Shown here in pieces: positions 8,857 to 20,572 of a stretch of 56,586 nt of DNA (the first letter of the stretch is position 1; each line of letters begins with the position of its first letter). Origin of the DNA: Planctomycetota bacterium (GTDB taxonomy: Bacteria; Planctomycetota; Phycisphaerae; Tepidisphaerales; Tepidisphaeraceae); assembly GCA_023417885.1 (NCBI GenBank), contig JAEZED010000002.1, positions 1 to 56,586 of the forward strand. Reading direction: 5' to 3'. The position numbers and the translations under genes are program-made. The notes under the pieces are model-generated. The model was given only the letters and a program-made list of their open reading frames with translations, did no database searches and was not told the DNA's origin.

Positions 8857-10239
8857 GTGCAGAAGACGGTCGTTTTGAACGTCGTGGGGCTCACTCCCTC
8901 GCTCATCGGGGAGCAGACGCCCGCCATCGCCGCCTTCAGGGACGCCGGACACATGGCGTACGTGTCCCCCGCGCTCCCGGCCGTCACCTGCACGGCGCAA
9001 ACCAACTACCTGACTGGAACCACGCCGGGCGTGCACGGCATCGTCGCCAACGGGTGGTACTACCGCGACACGCAGGAGGTGCGGTTCTGGCAGCAGGCGG
9101 ACGGACTGGTGCAGCGGCCCAGGATATGGACGACGGCGCGCCTGCGCGATGCCCGGTTCACCTGCGCTAATCTCTTCTGGTGGTACGCGATGTACTGCGG
9201 CGCGGACTGGACGGTCACGCCGCGGCCGATGTATCCCGCGGATGGGCGGAAGGTGCCGGATGTCTGGGCGAACCCCCCCGCGCTGCGCGACGAACTCCAG
9301 GAGGAGTTGGGTCAGTTCCCGCTCTTCAAGTTCTGGGGGCCGGCGGCGGACATCTCGTGCAGCCGCTGGATCGCGCAGGCGGCGATCCGCGTCGATCGTC
9401 GCTTCGATCCGATGCTGACGCTCGTCTATCTTCCGCACCTGGACTACGTGCTCCAGAAGCATGGGCCAAAGGCGGCGGAGGTGTCGCCCGAACTGCGGGC
9501 GATCGACGCCGTTGTGGGTCAGCTCCTGGAGCACTTCAGGTCGCGCGGGGCGCGGGTGATGATCCTGAGCGAGTACGGCATCGTCCCGGTCAGCCGGCCG
9601 GTGCACATCAACCGCGTGCTGCGCGAGGCGGGGCTGATCCAGGTGCGCCGCGAACTGGGAACCGAGCGTCTCGACGCCGGCGCGAGCCGCGCGTTTGCGG
9701 CGGTGGATCACCAGGTGGCGCACGTCTACGTGCGCGACGCGGCGGATCTGCCGGTGGTGCGCGACCTGCTGGAAAAGACGGAGGGCGTTGCGCGCGTGCT
9801 GGATGAGCGGGGAAAGTTGGAGGCGGGGCTGAACCACGCGCGCAGCGGGGAGCTCGTGGCGCTGGCGGCGCCGGATGCGTGGTTCACCTACTACTACTGG
9901 CTCGACGACGCGCTGGCGCCCGACTACGCGCGGACGGTCGATATTCATCGCAAGCCGGGTTACGACCCGGTGGAGCTCTTCTTCGATCCCTCGAAGCGCG
10001 CTATCAAGGCCCGCGCGGCAGCAAAGGTGCTGGCGCGCAAGGCGGGCTTCCGCGCGCTGCTGGATGTCATCCCTCTCGACGCCACCTTGGTGCGTGGCTC
10101 ACACGGCCTCATTCCTGAAGACCCGGCTCATGGGCCGATGGTAATCAGCAACGAGCCCCGCACGATGCGCACCGAGCGCATCGAGAGCACCGGCGTACAC
10201 GACCTGATCCTGCGCCACGTCTTCGGCGGCGAGATCTAA
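8857..10239 (+). CDS. Alkaline phosphatase superfamily protein (nucleotide pyrophosphatase/phosphodiesterase-like)
   Basis: A 460-residue metal-dependent phospho- or phosphodiesterase-like protein with the start at GTG 8857, just after a TATGAT box. The frame is open much further upstream, but that part lies antisense to comB. The nucleophile motif is PAVTCTAQTNYLTGTTPG, with the likely catalytic Thr at about residue 44. It is followed by HGIVANGWYYRD, the typical substrate-side signature. Metal-binding segments include YLPHLDYVLQKHGP, ILSEYGIVPVS and the late GSHG. The first metal site reads NVVGLTP rather than the usual D-G-L, so that ligand may differ. No signal peptide is visible, so it is probably cytosolic. 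Neighbours do not reveal the substrate. Confidence 0.85.
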   Translation: MQKTVVLNVVGLTPSLIGEQTPAIAAFRDAGHMAYVSPALPAVTCTAQTNYLTGTTPGVHGIVANGWYYRDTQEVRFWQQADGLVQRPRIWTTARLRDARFTCANLFWWYAMYCGADWTVTPRPMYPADGRKVPDVWANPPALRDELQEELGQFPLFKFWGPAADISCSRWIAQAAIRVDRRFDPMLTLVYLPHLDYVLQKHGPKAAEVSPELRAIDAVVGQLLEHFRSRGARVMILSEYGIVPVSRPVHINRVLREAGLIQVRRELGTERLDAGASRAFAAVDHQVAHVYVRDAADLPVVRDLLEKTEGVARVLDERGKLEAGLNHARSGELVALAAPDAWFTYYYWLDDALAPDYARTVDIHRKPGYDPVELFFDPSKRAIKARAAAKVLARKAGFRALLDVIPLDATLVRGSHGLIPEDPAHGPMVISNEPRTMRTERIESTGVHDLILRHVFGGEI

Positions 10240-10351
10240 GGTGCGTTGCGATCGCGTGGTTGGGAGGGCCCGCGTCCCCGCGGGCCGTCGGAGAAGGCGA
10301 TGCGGAAATCGGGGCGAACGGTTCGCCTGCCGCGCGTGCCCCGAACAACAA

Positions 10352-10384
10352 CGCCGCCCCTGCCGGATGACGGCACGGGCGGCG
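10352..10384. terminator. GC-rich hairpin between convergent genes
   Basis: A 14-base arm CGCCGCCCCTGCCG (10352-10365) pairs with CGGCACGGGCGGCG (10371-10384) around a GATGA loop, with one mismatch. It lies between the convergent phosphatase-superfamily and zinc-ribbon genes. There is no T-tract, so it may act as a weak bidirectional terminator or a processing stop. Confidence 0.45.
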
Positions 10385-10487
10385 GTGGTTCGGGGTATCT
10401 CGTCGCCGGGATCGACCGGGCCCGGGGAGGGTGGCGCGTACGGCACGCCTGCCGGTCCCGCGGGCCCGGTCGTCCCGACGGTTTGAA

Positions 10488-10715
10488 TCAATAGCGCTCG
10501 CTGTTCCGCAGGATGCTTCCCGGGAGGGCGAAGCGTTCCCAGGCGTTGCTGCGGCACTTGGGGCAGTTCTTGGGCGGGCTGACCGGATCCTCCGGCTCAT
10601 AGCCGCAACTGCGGCATTGCATCTGGAAGACCGCGATTCTCATCTCGGTGGGCTCGTACGGGTCGTACGTGAGGTGCAGGCCCTCTGCGGCGAAGCGGTC
10701 GTTGCTGATGGACAT
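10488..10715 (-). CDS. Small zinc-ribbon protein
   Basis: A 75-residue protein with two CxxC knuckles, CRSC (C34, C37) and CPKC (C51, C54), spaced as in a zinc ribbon or rubredoxin-like metal site. The N-terminal 30 residues are ordinary soluble sequence with no membrane segment. The start at ATG 10715 is chosen because the Cys-containing domain then sits at a normal distance from the N-terminus. GGGAG lies 14 bases upstream, with AGGA immediately before the ATG. The frame stays open for 71 further codons upstream, but these look non-coding. It could bind nucleic acid or act as a redox or structural module; no specific family was recognised. Confidence 0.7.
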   Translation of the reverse strand: MSISNDRFAAEGLHLTYDPYEPTEMRIAVFQMQCRSCGYEPEDPVSPPKNCPKCRSNAWERFALPGSILRNSERY

Positions 10716-11013
10716 TCCTAAACTCCCTTTATTCCCAAAGTTGCGGTTCATGCCCCAAGGGGCGGTGACCATGGGAACAAAGGGTGTGCCAGGCCACCCA
10801 TAATCGCTCGGTCGCGAAAATGTGCCGCAGCCCGCCCACGTGCCATCCACCGATTTCGCCACTCCTTGGCGACATGTAGACGAAGGTCGATGGCTGAGCC
10901 GGAAGCAGACAATGCGACAGCCCGACATCCTGTCGTCCGCCGCGAAACTACGTCACAACGACGGGGTTCTTCTTCTACCGTCGGCAAGGCTGTAAACGTG
11001 GGCCAGCGACGGA

Positions 11014-12915
11014 TCACGCCGCCAGGGGCATCTCGAGGGCCGTGTCGTCCTGTGTCAGGGCTGACAGGATCTGCTCCAGGTCCTCCGCCGCCGCTAGCAC
11101 GGCCTGCACGTTTGCCCGGTCGCGCTCGACCTGCCGGCGCTGCCGCTCCTCCGGGGACAGGTTGGCCGCGCGGATGCGGCGGTCGGCCCGGAACCGCTCC
11201 TGCTCGCTCCGCTGCGTCAGGCTGGTGGCAAGGAGATAGGTGGGATCGATCTCGCGCAGCCGCTGTCGCAAGGCGTCGATCCGGCTGATGGCGCGGTTGA
11301 CGCGGGCCTGGTCGCCGCCGGCGCGGGCGATGTCGTCGAGGAGCGAGGCGGTTTCCCGGCAGATTTCGGCGATCGTGTGAGCTTCGGCAGCCCGGCGACG
11401 GAGGCAGGCCGCGACCGCCTCAGGTGACGGGGCGCCGGGCAGGATATCCGGATAGTCGGGAACGGGGCCGACGCCATCGGTGCAGAGGGTGTCGATGGCC
11501 TCGGCAAGGCCCATGCGCACGGTGTGCGCCTTGGCGACGCCCCCCTCTGTGGCGTCGACGACGCGCATGGAGGTGCGTGCGAACATCGCCTCGAACTGCT
11601 TGAGGTATGTGAAGAGGCGCTGCTCGGTGTAGGTGCTGTTCCCCTGGTAGTCCTCGACGCGGCGCAGGGCGGCGCGGTCCCGCGCGATGTGCTCCCACTG
11701 GCGCATCTCGAAGGTGCAGAATCTTCCCGTCTCCGGTCGCCAGACATCGTCGTAGCTCGTGCCGGGGACGTAGGCCAGCCCGTCGCTGAAGCCTAGATCC
11801 TGCCCGACCAGGATGGCGGTGGAGCAGCCCAGATGCTCGGCGAGCGAGAACGCCAGGTGTGCCACCGTCGCCCCCGCGGGCAGGCGCGGCTTGCGCGGGC
11901 GCAGCTCGCGAAGGAGCGTGTCGGCGGCGTCGTTGCCGAGGAAGGTGAGGCGTCGCCCCTCGACAGAGCACCAGGCCCGCACGACCTCGGGGCTCACTTT
12001 CGGCTCCGCGACGAGTTCCGTGGGAAGATCGCGCGGCAGGCGCTCGTAGAAGCGGGCGCTGATCTCGTGGTAATCCAGCGCCGTGACGAACTGCGGCACC
12101 ACGCCGGCCTCCAGGAGCGGCCGGAGCGTGGTCTGCACCGCGATGATCACCGCCCGTCCGGCAGCGTCGCGCAGGCGATCGATGTTCCTGCGCAGCGACG
12201 GGCCGGCGGCGACGATGATGGCGGGCTTCTGCGAGAAGGCCCCGGCGAGTCGCTCGAGCCCCGGGGTCGTGGCATAGGCGGCGATGTTGCCGGCGATGTT
12301 GACGGTCGTGCGACGCCCGTGCTGGAGCGTGGTCGCGATCTGCGTGCGCGTGTGGCTGACCAGGTCCGCCACCGCCTGCGTCGCCTGCTCGAAGAAGGCG
12401 GGATCGCGCGCCACGCTGGGATGATGGCGCACCCCATGGAAGCCGAGGGAGATGTTGGAGGTCAGGGGCTCCAGCCGTCGCCCCACTTCGGCGGCGTCGG
12501 TGCAGGTGAGGATCACGATGCGCCGGCTTGCGAGCAGGGGCGAGTAGTCGTGCCGCAGCAGCGCGTCGCGCAGATGTGCGACGTCCGGCTCGAAGACGGC
12601 GAAGACCGCCTCCCCCTCACCGGCGCCGGTGCGGTCGAAGAGCTCCAGCAGATGCGGCCCGAAACCGTAAACATGGAAGGCGAACTGTTCGGCCCGGTCC
12701 ACCTGCTCGAGAAGGCCGGCGATCTCCTCCTTCGGCTCATCCGGGGCGGACAGACCCGCGGCCGGGGTGGCGGCATCGACCGCTTCGATTCGCCGGGCCA
12801 GCGGCGCGGCGGCCCCCCAGAGGGCGGCGAGGTTGTCAAGGTAGTTGGCGTGCTGGCGCGACCGCCCGGGCGGGAGGGTGAATCGATCGTCGGAAGCCGG
12901 GTCGGTCTGCTGCAT
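11014..12915 (-). CDS. Maf/DUF115-type glycosyltransferase (motility accessory factor family)
   Basis: A protein of about 633 residues. The Maf core (MAF_flag10, DUF115) starts at about residue 230 with KPAIIVAAGPSLRRNIDRL and continues through VIIAVQTTLRPLLEAGVVP and VTALDYHE. The later ILVGQDLGFSDGLAYVPGTS segment is also characteristic. Maf proteins transfer nonulosonic acids (pseudaminic, legionaminic) to flagellin or are needed for that step. The N-terminal 200 residues and the helical C-terminus are typical flanks. GTG at 12936 is an alternative start. A nonulosonic acid operon lies 6 kb away, which supports a surface or flagellar glycosylation role, though no flagellar gene is in the window. 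Confidence 0.85.
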   Translation of the reverse strand: MQQTDPASDDRFTLPPGRSRQHANYLDNLAALWGAAAPLARRIEAVDAATPAAGLSAPDEPKEEIAGLLEQVDRAEQFAFHVYGFGPHLLELFDRTGAGEGEAVFAVFEPDVAHLRDALLRHDYSPLLASRRIVILTCTDAAEVGRRLEPLTSNISLGFHGVRHHPSVARDPAFFEQATQAVADLVSHTRTQIATTLQHGRRTTVNIAGNIAAYATTPGLERLAGAFSQKPAIIVAAGPSLRRNIDRLRDAAGRAVIIAVQTTLRPLLEAGVVPQFVTALDYHEISARFYERLPRDLPTELVAEPKVSPEVVRAWCSVEGRRLTFLGNDAADTLLRELRPRKPRLPAGATVAHLAFSLAEHLGCSTAILVGQDLGFSDGLAYVPGTSYDDVWRPETGRFCTFEMRQWEHIARDRAALRRVEDYQGNSTYTEQRLFTYLKQFEAMFARTSMRVVDATEGGVAKAHTVRMGLAEAIDTLCTDGVGPVPDYPDILPGAPSPEAVAACLRRRAAEAHTIAEICRETASLLDDIARAGGDQARVNRAISRIDALRQRLREIDPTYLLATSLTQRSEQERFRADRRIRAANLSPEERQRRQVERDRANVQAVLAAAEDLEQILSALTQDDTALEMPLAA

Positions 12916-13016
12916 CGTTTCGGGCCAGGGGCGCACGGGGGGCCAAGGGGCTTATCGGACAGCGCGCATAATGTGGTTGAATCGATCGGGTCGATGCGAC
13001 AACCGGAGTACAAACC

Positions 13017-13610
13017 ATGGAACATGTCTACGACCGGGTGTTCGGCGCCCCCTGGTGGGTCCAGGCCATCGCGGGCGGCGTGGTCGCGGCCTTCCTGCTC
13101 TATGCACTTGCCCGGCGCGACCGGATGCTGGTGCGCGTGTCGCTGTTGTGCGTGGCCGCGGCCCTGCTGTGGGCGGCGCTTGCGGCGGTGATCCGGACGC
13201 CCGTGGAGCGGGCGCGTGATCATGCCGTTGCGACGGTGGAGGCCTATCGCGACCAGGACTGGGAGAAGCTCTCGACCCTGCTGAACGACGACACGCGGCT
13301 CTCGACGCTCCTGATGGGGCAGGACATCGTTCGCGCCGCGCAGATGACCCACCAGCAGATGGACCATCGCGACATCGAGGTCACCCGCATCGAGAGCGCG
13401 CGCGACGACCTGGGCATTCGGATCGATCTCCGCGTCCGCAGCGAGCAGCGGAGCGGCTTCATGCGCCCGTTCGTCACGGCATGGCGCTTCGACTACTTCA
13501 AGCGCGGCGACGAGTGGCGGCTGGAACGCATCGAGCCGCGCCCCACCAACTACATCGACCCCAAGGACGTGCTCTCGCGCGTCCCCATCCCCGAGGGGGC
13601 GCGGCGATGA
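13017..13610 (+). CDS. Membrane protein with NTF2-like cytosolic or periplasmic domain
   Basis: A 197-residue protein. Two hydrophobic segments lie at about 10-30 and 38-58, followed by a soluble domain. That domain starts with a helix (VERARDHAVATVEAYRDQDW) and continues with helices and four strands ending WRLERIEPRPTNY, a pattern like the SnoaL/NTF2-like cone fold. This is a structural guess. The start ATG at 13017 has CCGGAG 11 bases upstream, and a TAATGT box lies at 12969-12974. It is divergent from the Maf gene and ends three bases before the convergent hydrolase gene. No function known. Confidence 0.72.
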   Translation: MEHVYDRVFGAPWWVQAIAGGVVAAFLLYALARRDRMLVRVSLLCVAAALLWAALAAVIRTPVERARDHAVATVEAYRDQDWEKLSTLLNDDTRLSTLLMGQDIVRAAQMTHQQMDHRDIEVTRIESARDDLGIRIDLRVRSEQRSGFMRPFVTAWRFDYFKRGDEWRLERIEPRPTNYIDPKDVLSRVPIPEGARR

Positions 13611-13613
13611 GGC

Positions 13614-15281
13614 TCACGGCTGCTTCTCGTGCAGCTCCGCCAGCCGCGTGATCTCCTCCTGGCTCCATCCTTCGGGCTCCATCAGCGCCACCCACCCGGC
13701 GATGTAGTCGCGCGCGGAAAACTCGTGACCGAAGCCGGGCGGGGCGCCCCCGACGATCATGTCGGCGGCCACCTGGACCATCGTCACGACGGGAAACCAT
13801 CGCAGTTCCGGCGAGACGTCCGGGCCGCGCGGCTGCCGCATCCATTCCGGCTCGCGATAGGCCAGGTCCAGGCTGAAGAAGGTGATCGGGTCGCTGGCGT
13901 ACTGGAGGTAGAGGATGCGCAGCGGCCCCCACCGCGGGGATGCCGCCGGGGGGATCCCGTCCTGGTTCATGAACCGGACGATCGAGCCTCCCTTGAAGCG
14001 CGGCAGCCACGCCGGAGATCCCGGCTCCCGGTCGGTGGTGATGTTGTGCCAGCTCTCGCTGCGGAATGGCGGGCCGACCCAGAGCACGCCGTCGAACGGA
14101 TCGGCGAGGATGTCGTGGAGGTCGAAGGAGAGGTCCGACAGGAGCGCACCCAGGCTCAGTCCGAACAGGTAGAGCCGCGGGCGCTGGTCGGGCGGGAGCT
14201 GCGTCCAGTGGCCGTACACCTCCAGGAACATCGCGCGGGCCGTCTCGGCGCCGTAATCTCCCTCGACGACCAGGGCCAGCGCGCTGGGGAGGTAGGAATA
14301 CTGGGCGGCGACCGTTGCGATGTCGCCGTGGTGCAGGTATTCGAGCGGGTCCACCGCGGCGGCGTCGATCCAGCCCGTGCCGGTGGGCGTGGCGAGAATG
14401 AGCACGCTGCGGTCGAAGGCGCCGACGCGGATGAGCTCCCTGAGCGCAAGCCGGGCGCGCTCGGCGGGCGTGGGCGCGGCATTGAGCCCGACGTAGACGC
14501 GGATCGGCTCGAGCGCCGGCTCGCCCGTGAACTCGTTGATCTGGCTGGCGGACGGGCCGCTGGAGACGAAGTTGCGCCCCGCCTGCCCGAGATCGCCCCA
14601 GTCGATGTACGACCCGGGTCCGCCGGCCTTGGCGGGATCGTCCGGCGGAGACAGGTCGTCTCCGATCATCGCGTCGACCTGCTGGTAGGAGCTGTCGGCG
14701 GCGCGGAGGGCGAACCGGAAGATGACGCCGTTGAGGATCGACCAGAAGAGCGCGACGGCGGCGATCGCACCGATCAGCCGCGATACGCGACGCGGCACGA
14801 ACCCGTGAAGCCTCGCCGCCAGGAATTGCTTGGTCATCCGGAAGAGCCGCGCCACCAGCAGCAGCAGCCCGAAAAGCAGGAGCGTGATGAGCGCGACGGT
14901 GAGGTGCCCCCCGCCGTGAGTCTCCTCCATCTGCATCAGGGAGCGCACGGAGTTCTGCCACGTGGCTGCGTGCCAGAGGAATACGACGGCGACGACCGCG
15001 GACGCCGCGGCCGCGCCGATACTGATCCATCGGAGCGTGCGCGCCGGTGGAGCCGGGATCTCGAGGTATGACCAGAGCCACTGCGCTGCGACGCCAAGGG
15101 CGTAGCCGATCGAGAAGGAGAGGCCCGACACGATTCCCTGCACGACGGACGGCCGGGGTACGAGGCTCGGCGTGAGGGAGAAGGCGAAGAAGACGATGCC
15201 GACCAGGAGGCCGGGCGTGGACAGTGCCATCCCGAGCTTTGCCCGAAGGTGCGTGGCGACGGCCTTGATCGGAGCGCTCAC
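13614..15281 (-). CDS. Integral membrane alpha/beta-hydrolase (Abhydrolase_9 type)
   Basis: A 555-residue protein. The N-terminal half has several membrane segments (about 23-38, 48-72, 85-105, 128-150, 178-195), typical of the Abhydrolase_9 N-terminal domain. The C-terminal half is a hydrolase domain of the same family, with nucleophile elbow LFGLSLGALLSD (GxSxG at about residue 375) and the family-like EGDYGAETARAMF and MNQDGIPP segments. Esterase or lipase-like activity at the membrane is likely; the substrate is unknown. The start is GTG at 15281. It lies downstream of the histidine kinase gene on the same strand, separated by a strong hairpin. Confidence 0.88.
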   Translation of the reverse strand: MSAPIKAVATHLRAKLGMALSTPGLLVGIVFFAFSLTPSLVPRPSVVQGIVSGLSFSIGYALGVAAQWLWSYLEIPAPPARTLRWISIGAAAASAVVAVVFLWHAATWQNSVRSLMQMEETHGGGHLTVALITLLLFGLLLLVARLFRMTKQFLAARLHGFVPRRVSRLIGAIAAVALFWSILNGVIFRFALRAADSSYQQVDAMIGDDLSPPDDPAKAGGPGSYIDWGDLGQAGRNFVSSGPSASQINEFTGEPALEPIRVYVGLNAAPTPAERARLALRELIRVGAFDRSVLILATPTGTGWIDAAAVDPLEYLHHGDIATVAAQYSYLPSALALVVEGDYGAETARAMFLEVYGHWTQLPPDQRPRLYLFGLSLGALLSDLSFDLHDILADPFDGVLWVGPPFRSESWHNITTDREPGSPAWLPRFKGGSIVRFMNQDGIPPAASPRWGPLRILYLQYASDPITFFSLDLAYREPEWMRQPRGPDVSPELRWFPVVTMVQVAADMIVGGAPPGFGHEFSARDYIAGWVALMEPEGWSQEEITRLAELHEKQP

Positions 15282-15322
15282 CTGTGGCTGATCCCTCTGG
15301 GCTGGAGTCTGGCTGGGGGTGA

Positions 15323-15350
15323 TTGTCGCGCGGATTCACCCGCGCGACAA
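15323..15350 (-). terminator. 11-bp perfect hairpin between histidine kinase and hydrolase genes
   Basis: TTGTCGCGCGG (15323-15333) pairs perfectly with CCGCGCGACAA (15340-15350) around a six-base loop. It follows the kinase gene in the direction of transcription. There is no U-tract, so termination would need Rho, or the hairpin may stabilise the mRNA 3' end. Confidence 0.5.
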
Positions 15351-15414
15351 GCCGAGTATCGCGAAGGCCCCGACGCGGCCGGGCCGCTGACGCCGCGACG
15401 CGCACTTCTGCCTG

Positions 15415-17211
<1,797 letters not shown>

Positions 17212-17218
17212 TCGGGGC

Positions 17219-17224
17219 AGTTTA
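17219..17224 (-). promoter_or_regulatory. -10 box TAAACT of the histidine kinase gene
   Basis: TAAACT on the minus strand ends seven bases before the kinase ATG at 17211. This is the same short-leader layout as many genes here. The rest of the 282-base divergent region to 17493 shows no other clear signal. Confidence 0.45.
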
Positions 17225-17493
17225 GCAGGCGTTCGGGTGGTGCGCGGGTACCGCGCCTCCGGTCGCGACGCGTCGGCGCGGGGCGCGAAGCATGGCTCCG
17301 GAGGCGGCCTCGTCGCATTAAGGTGGGAATTTTACGCATTGGCCCGGTCAAACGTGCGTGCTATGCCATACAGTCGCAGTTGCGTGATGGCGGTGTGCGG
17401 CGAGTGATCTCGCCGCCCCCGGAGCCGTTCGGGTGAGGCCGGTTCGGCCTGCGCGGCAGCCCCATCAACCGGAGTGCAAGAAGGACGTTCCCC

Positions 17494-18957
<1,464 letters not shown>

Positions 18958-19000
18958 ACTCGACTTCAGCCGCGGGGGCGTGCCGTCCGATAACGGAGGC

Positions 19001-20572
19001 ATGAGCCCGCCGGACCGCAGCGCCGACTCCCCCGCCCCTTTCGGGTCGGTCTTGGGTGTCTGCTCCATCCTGCACGAGGCGCCCGGCGCCGGCAGCGCCC
19101 ACCTCGATTTCAACGGGACGCCCGTCCTCCGGCAGACGCTGGAACGCCTGGCTCGCTGCTCGAACCTCGGCGCCGTCGCCCTCCTCTGCTGGGACGATCA
19201 GCTCCCCGCCGCCTCCGCAGCCGCGGACGAGACGGGGGCGCACGTCCTGCCGCACGGCCCGCGCGGGCACATCCCCGCCATGCACGCCGCCAGCGTGGCG
19301 CAGCGCTGGAGCGACGGCTGGCGCGGCGGGCTGCTCGGGACGATCCCGCAGGATGCTGGTTTCTTTGCCCCGGGGGTGCTCGCCGTCGCCCGAGCCGCGG
19401 GTGCCGATGCCGTTCTCCTCGTCGATCCCTCCTCGGCCTTGCTCGATCCAGCGCTCGTCGAGAAGCTCATCGGCCACGCCGCCGCCCGGCCAGGGCACGA
19501 CTACTACTTCACGCCGGCGGCGCCCGGCCTGACGGGCATCCTGCTTTCCCTTCGCCTGCTGGAGCAGCTCGCGGCCCGCAAGGCGGCGCCGGGATCGCTG
19601 CTCCATTACCGCCCGGATCACCCGCAACTCGACCCGGTGGCAGCCGACTACTGCTGTCACGGCCCCACGCGCGCCGCGCGCACACTGGCCGACTTCCGCC
19701 TGCGGTCGCGGCGCGCCGTCCGGTGGGCGCAGAATGTTTTCACGCCGGACGCGGACGCCGAGCGCCTGGCGATCGAGGCCGATGAGGCCCGGCAAGAACC
19801 GGCGATGCCGCGGGCCGTGTCGATCGAACTCACCACGCGACGCCAGACCCGGCCCGCCTGGCTGCTGCCGGCGGGCGAAGCCGATCTCGACCCGCGCGGC
19901 CTGCGCGAACTGATCGTGGACGTCGTCGCCGAGGCCGACGACCTGCGCCTGACGCTGGGCGGCCGCGGCGACCCGCTCCTGGCGCCGGCCTGGCGCGAGG
20001 TCATCGCGGCGGCGCGGGAGGCGGGGGTCGCGGACATCCACGTCGAGACGGATCTGCTGGTCGATGAGGCTGGCGTCGCCGCGCTCGCGGAGTCGGCGGA
20101 CGTGATCAGCGTCCACCTTCCGGCCGTAACGCCTGAAACCTACCAGGCGCTGATGGGCGCGGACGGCTACGCCCGGGCAACGCGAAGCCTGGCACTGCTG
20201 ATCGCGCTGCGCCAGCGCCTGGGCCGCGGGACGCCGATCATCGTGCCGACGTTCGTGAAGTGCCGCGCCAACTTCCCGGAGATGGAGGCGTGGTACGACG
20301 GCTGGCTCCGCACCGTGGGCAGCGCCGTCATCCACGGCCCTGACGCCTTCGGCAACATCGCTCCGCCGGAAGTTGCGGTCGCGGCGATGTCGCGCACCGA
20401 GCGCTGCGAGCCGTCGCTGCGCGTTCTCGCCGACGGCACGCTCACCGACGAACTCTCGCGCCCGCTCGGCCGGCTCGGCCGCACGACGGCCCGTGCCGCT
20501 TGGGCGATGCGCCAGGCGTTCCAGCCGGCCGGCGGGGGCGCGGCGCAGGCATTGACGAAGGAAGCCGCATGA
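19001..20572 (+). CDS. Fusion of degenerate nucleotidyltransferase-like and cysteine-less radical-SAM/SPASM-like domains
   Basis: A 523-residue protein. Residues 15-230 look like a GT-A nucleotidyltransferase (FNGTPVLRQTLERLA; LLVDPSSALLDPALVEKLI) without the basic nucleotide-binding loop. Residues 270-490 follow the radical-SAM/SPASM pattern: VSIELTTRRQTRPAWLL, LTLGGRGDPLLAP, IHVETDLLVDE, DVISVHLPAVTPETY. The three cluster cysteines are R281, P285 and L288, so it should not bind a [4Fe-4S]-SAM cluster. The SPASM region keeps only RCEPSLRVLADGTLT. The architecture recalls the spirochaetal spiro-SPASM proteins, from memory. The start is ATG 19001 (GTG 18980 is possible). The stop overlaps the NeuA-like start by ATGA, so translation is coupled. 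Its role is unknown, presumably in nonulosonic acid metabolism or glycosylation. Confidence 0.78.
   Translation: MSPPDRSADSPAPFGSVLGVCSILHEAPGAGSAHLDFNGTPVLRQTLERLARCSNLGAVALLCWDDQLPAASAAADETGAHVLPHGPRGHIPAMHAASVAQRWSDGWRGGLLGTIPQDAGFFAPGVLAVARAAGADAVLLVDPSSALLDPALVEKLIGHAAARPGHDYYFTPAAPGLTGILLSLRLLEQLAARKAAPGSLLHYRPDHPQLDPVAADYCCHGPTRAARTLADFRLRSRRAVRWAQNVFTPDADAERLAIEADEARQEPAMPRAVSIELTTRRQTRPAWLLPAGEADLDPRGLRELIVDVVAEADDLRLTLGGRGDPLLAPAWREVIAAAREAGVADIHVETDLLVDEAGVAALAESADVISVHLPAVTPETYQALMGADGYARATRSLALLIALRQRLGRGTPIIVPTFVKCRANFPEMEAWYDGWLRTVGSAVIHGPDAFGNIAPPEVAVAAMSRTERCEPSLRVLADGTLTDELSRPLGRLGRTTARAAWAMRQAFQPAGGGAAQALTKEAA

Noticed and set aside
10716..10928. N-terminal extension of the zinc-ribbon protein to 146 residues
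   Set aside because: The extra sequence lacks domain-like character, and the inner ATG at 10715 has a better context.
11014..13200. Long plus-strand frames opposite the Maf gene
   Set aside because: The Maf core motifs on the minus strand are convincing, and the plus frames give low-complexity Arg/Gly-rich sequence.
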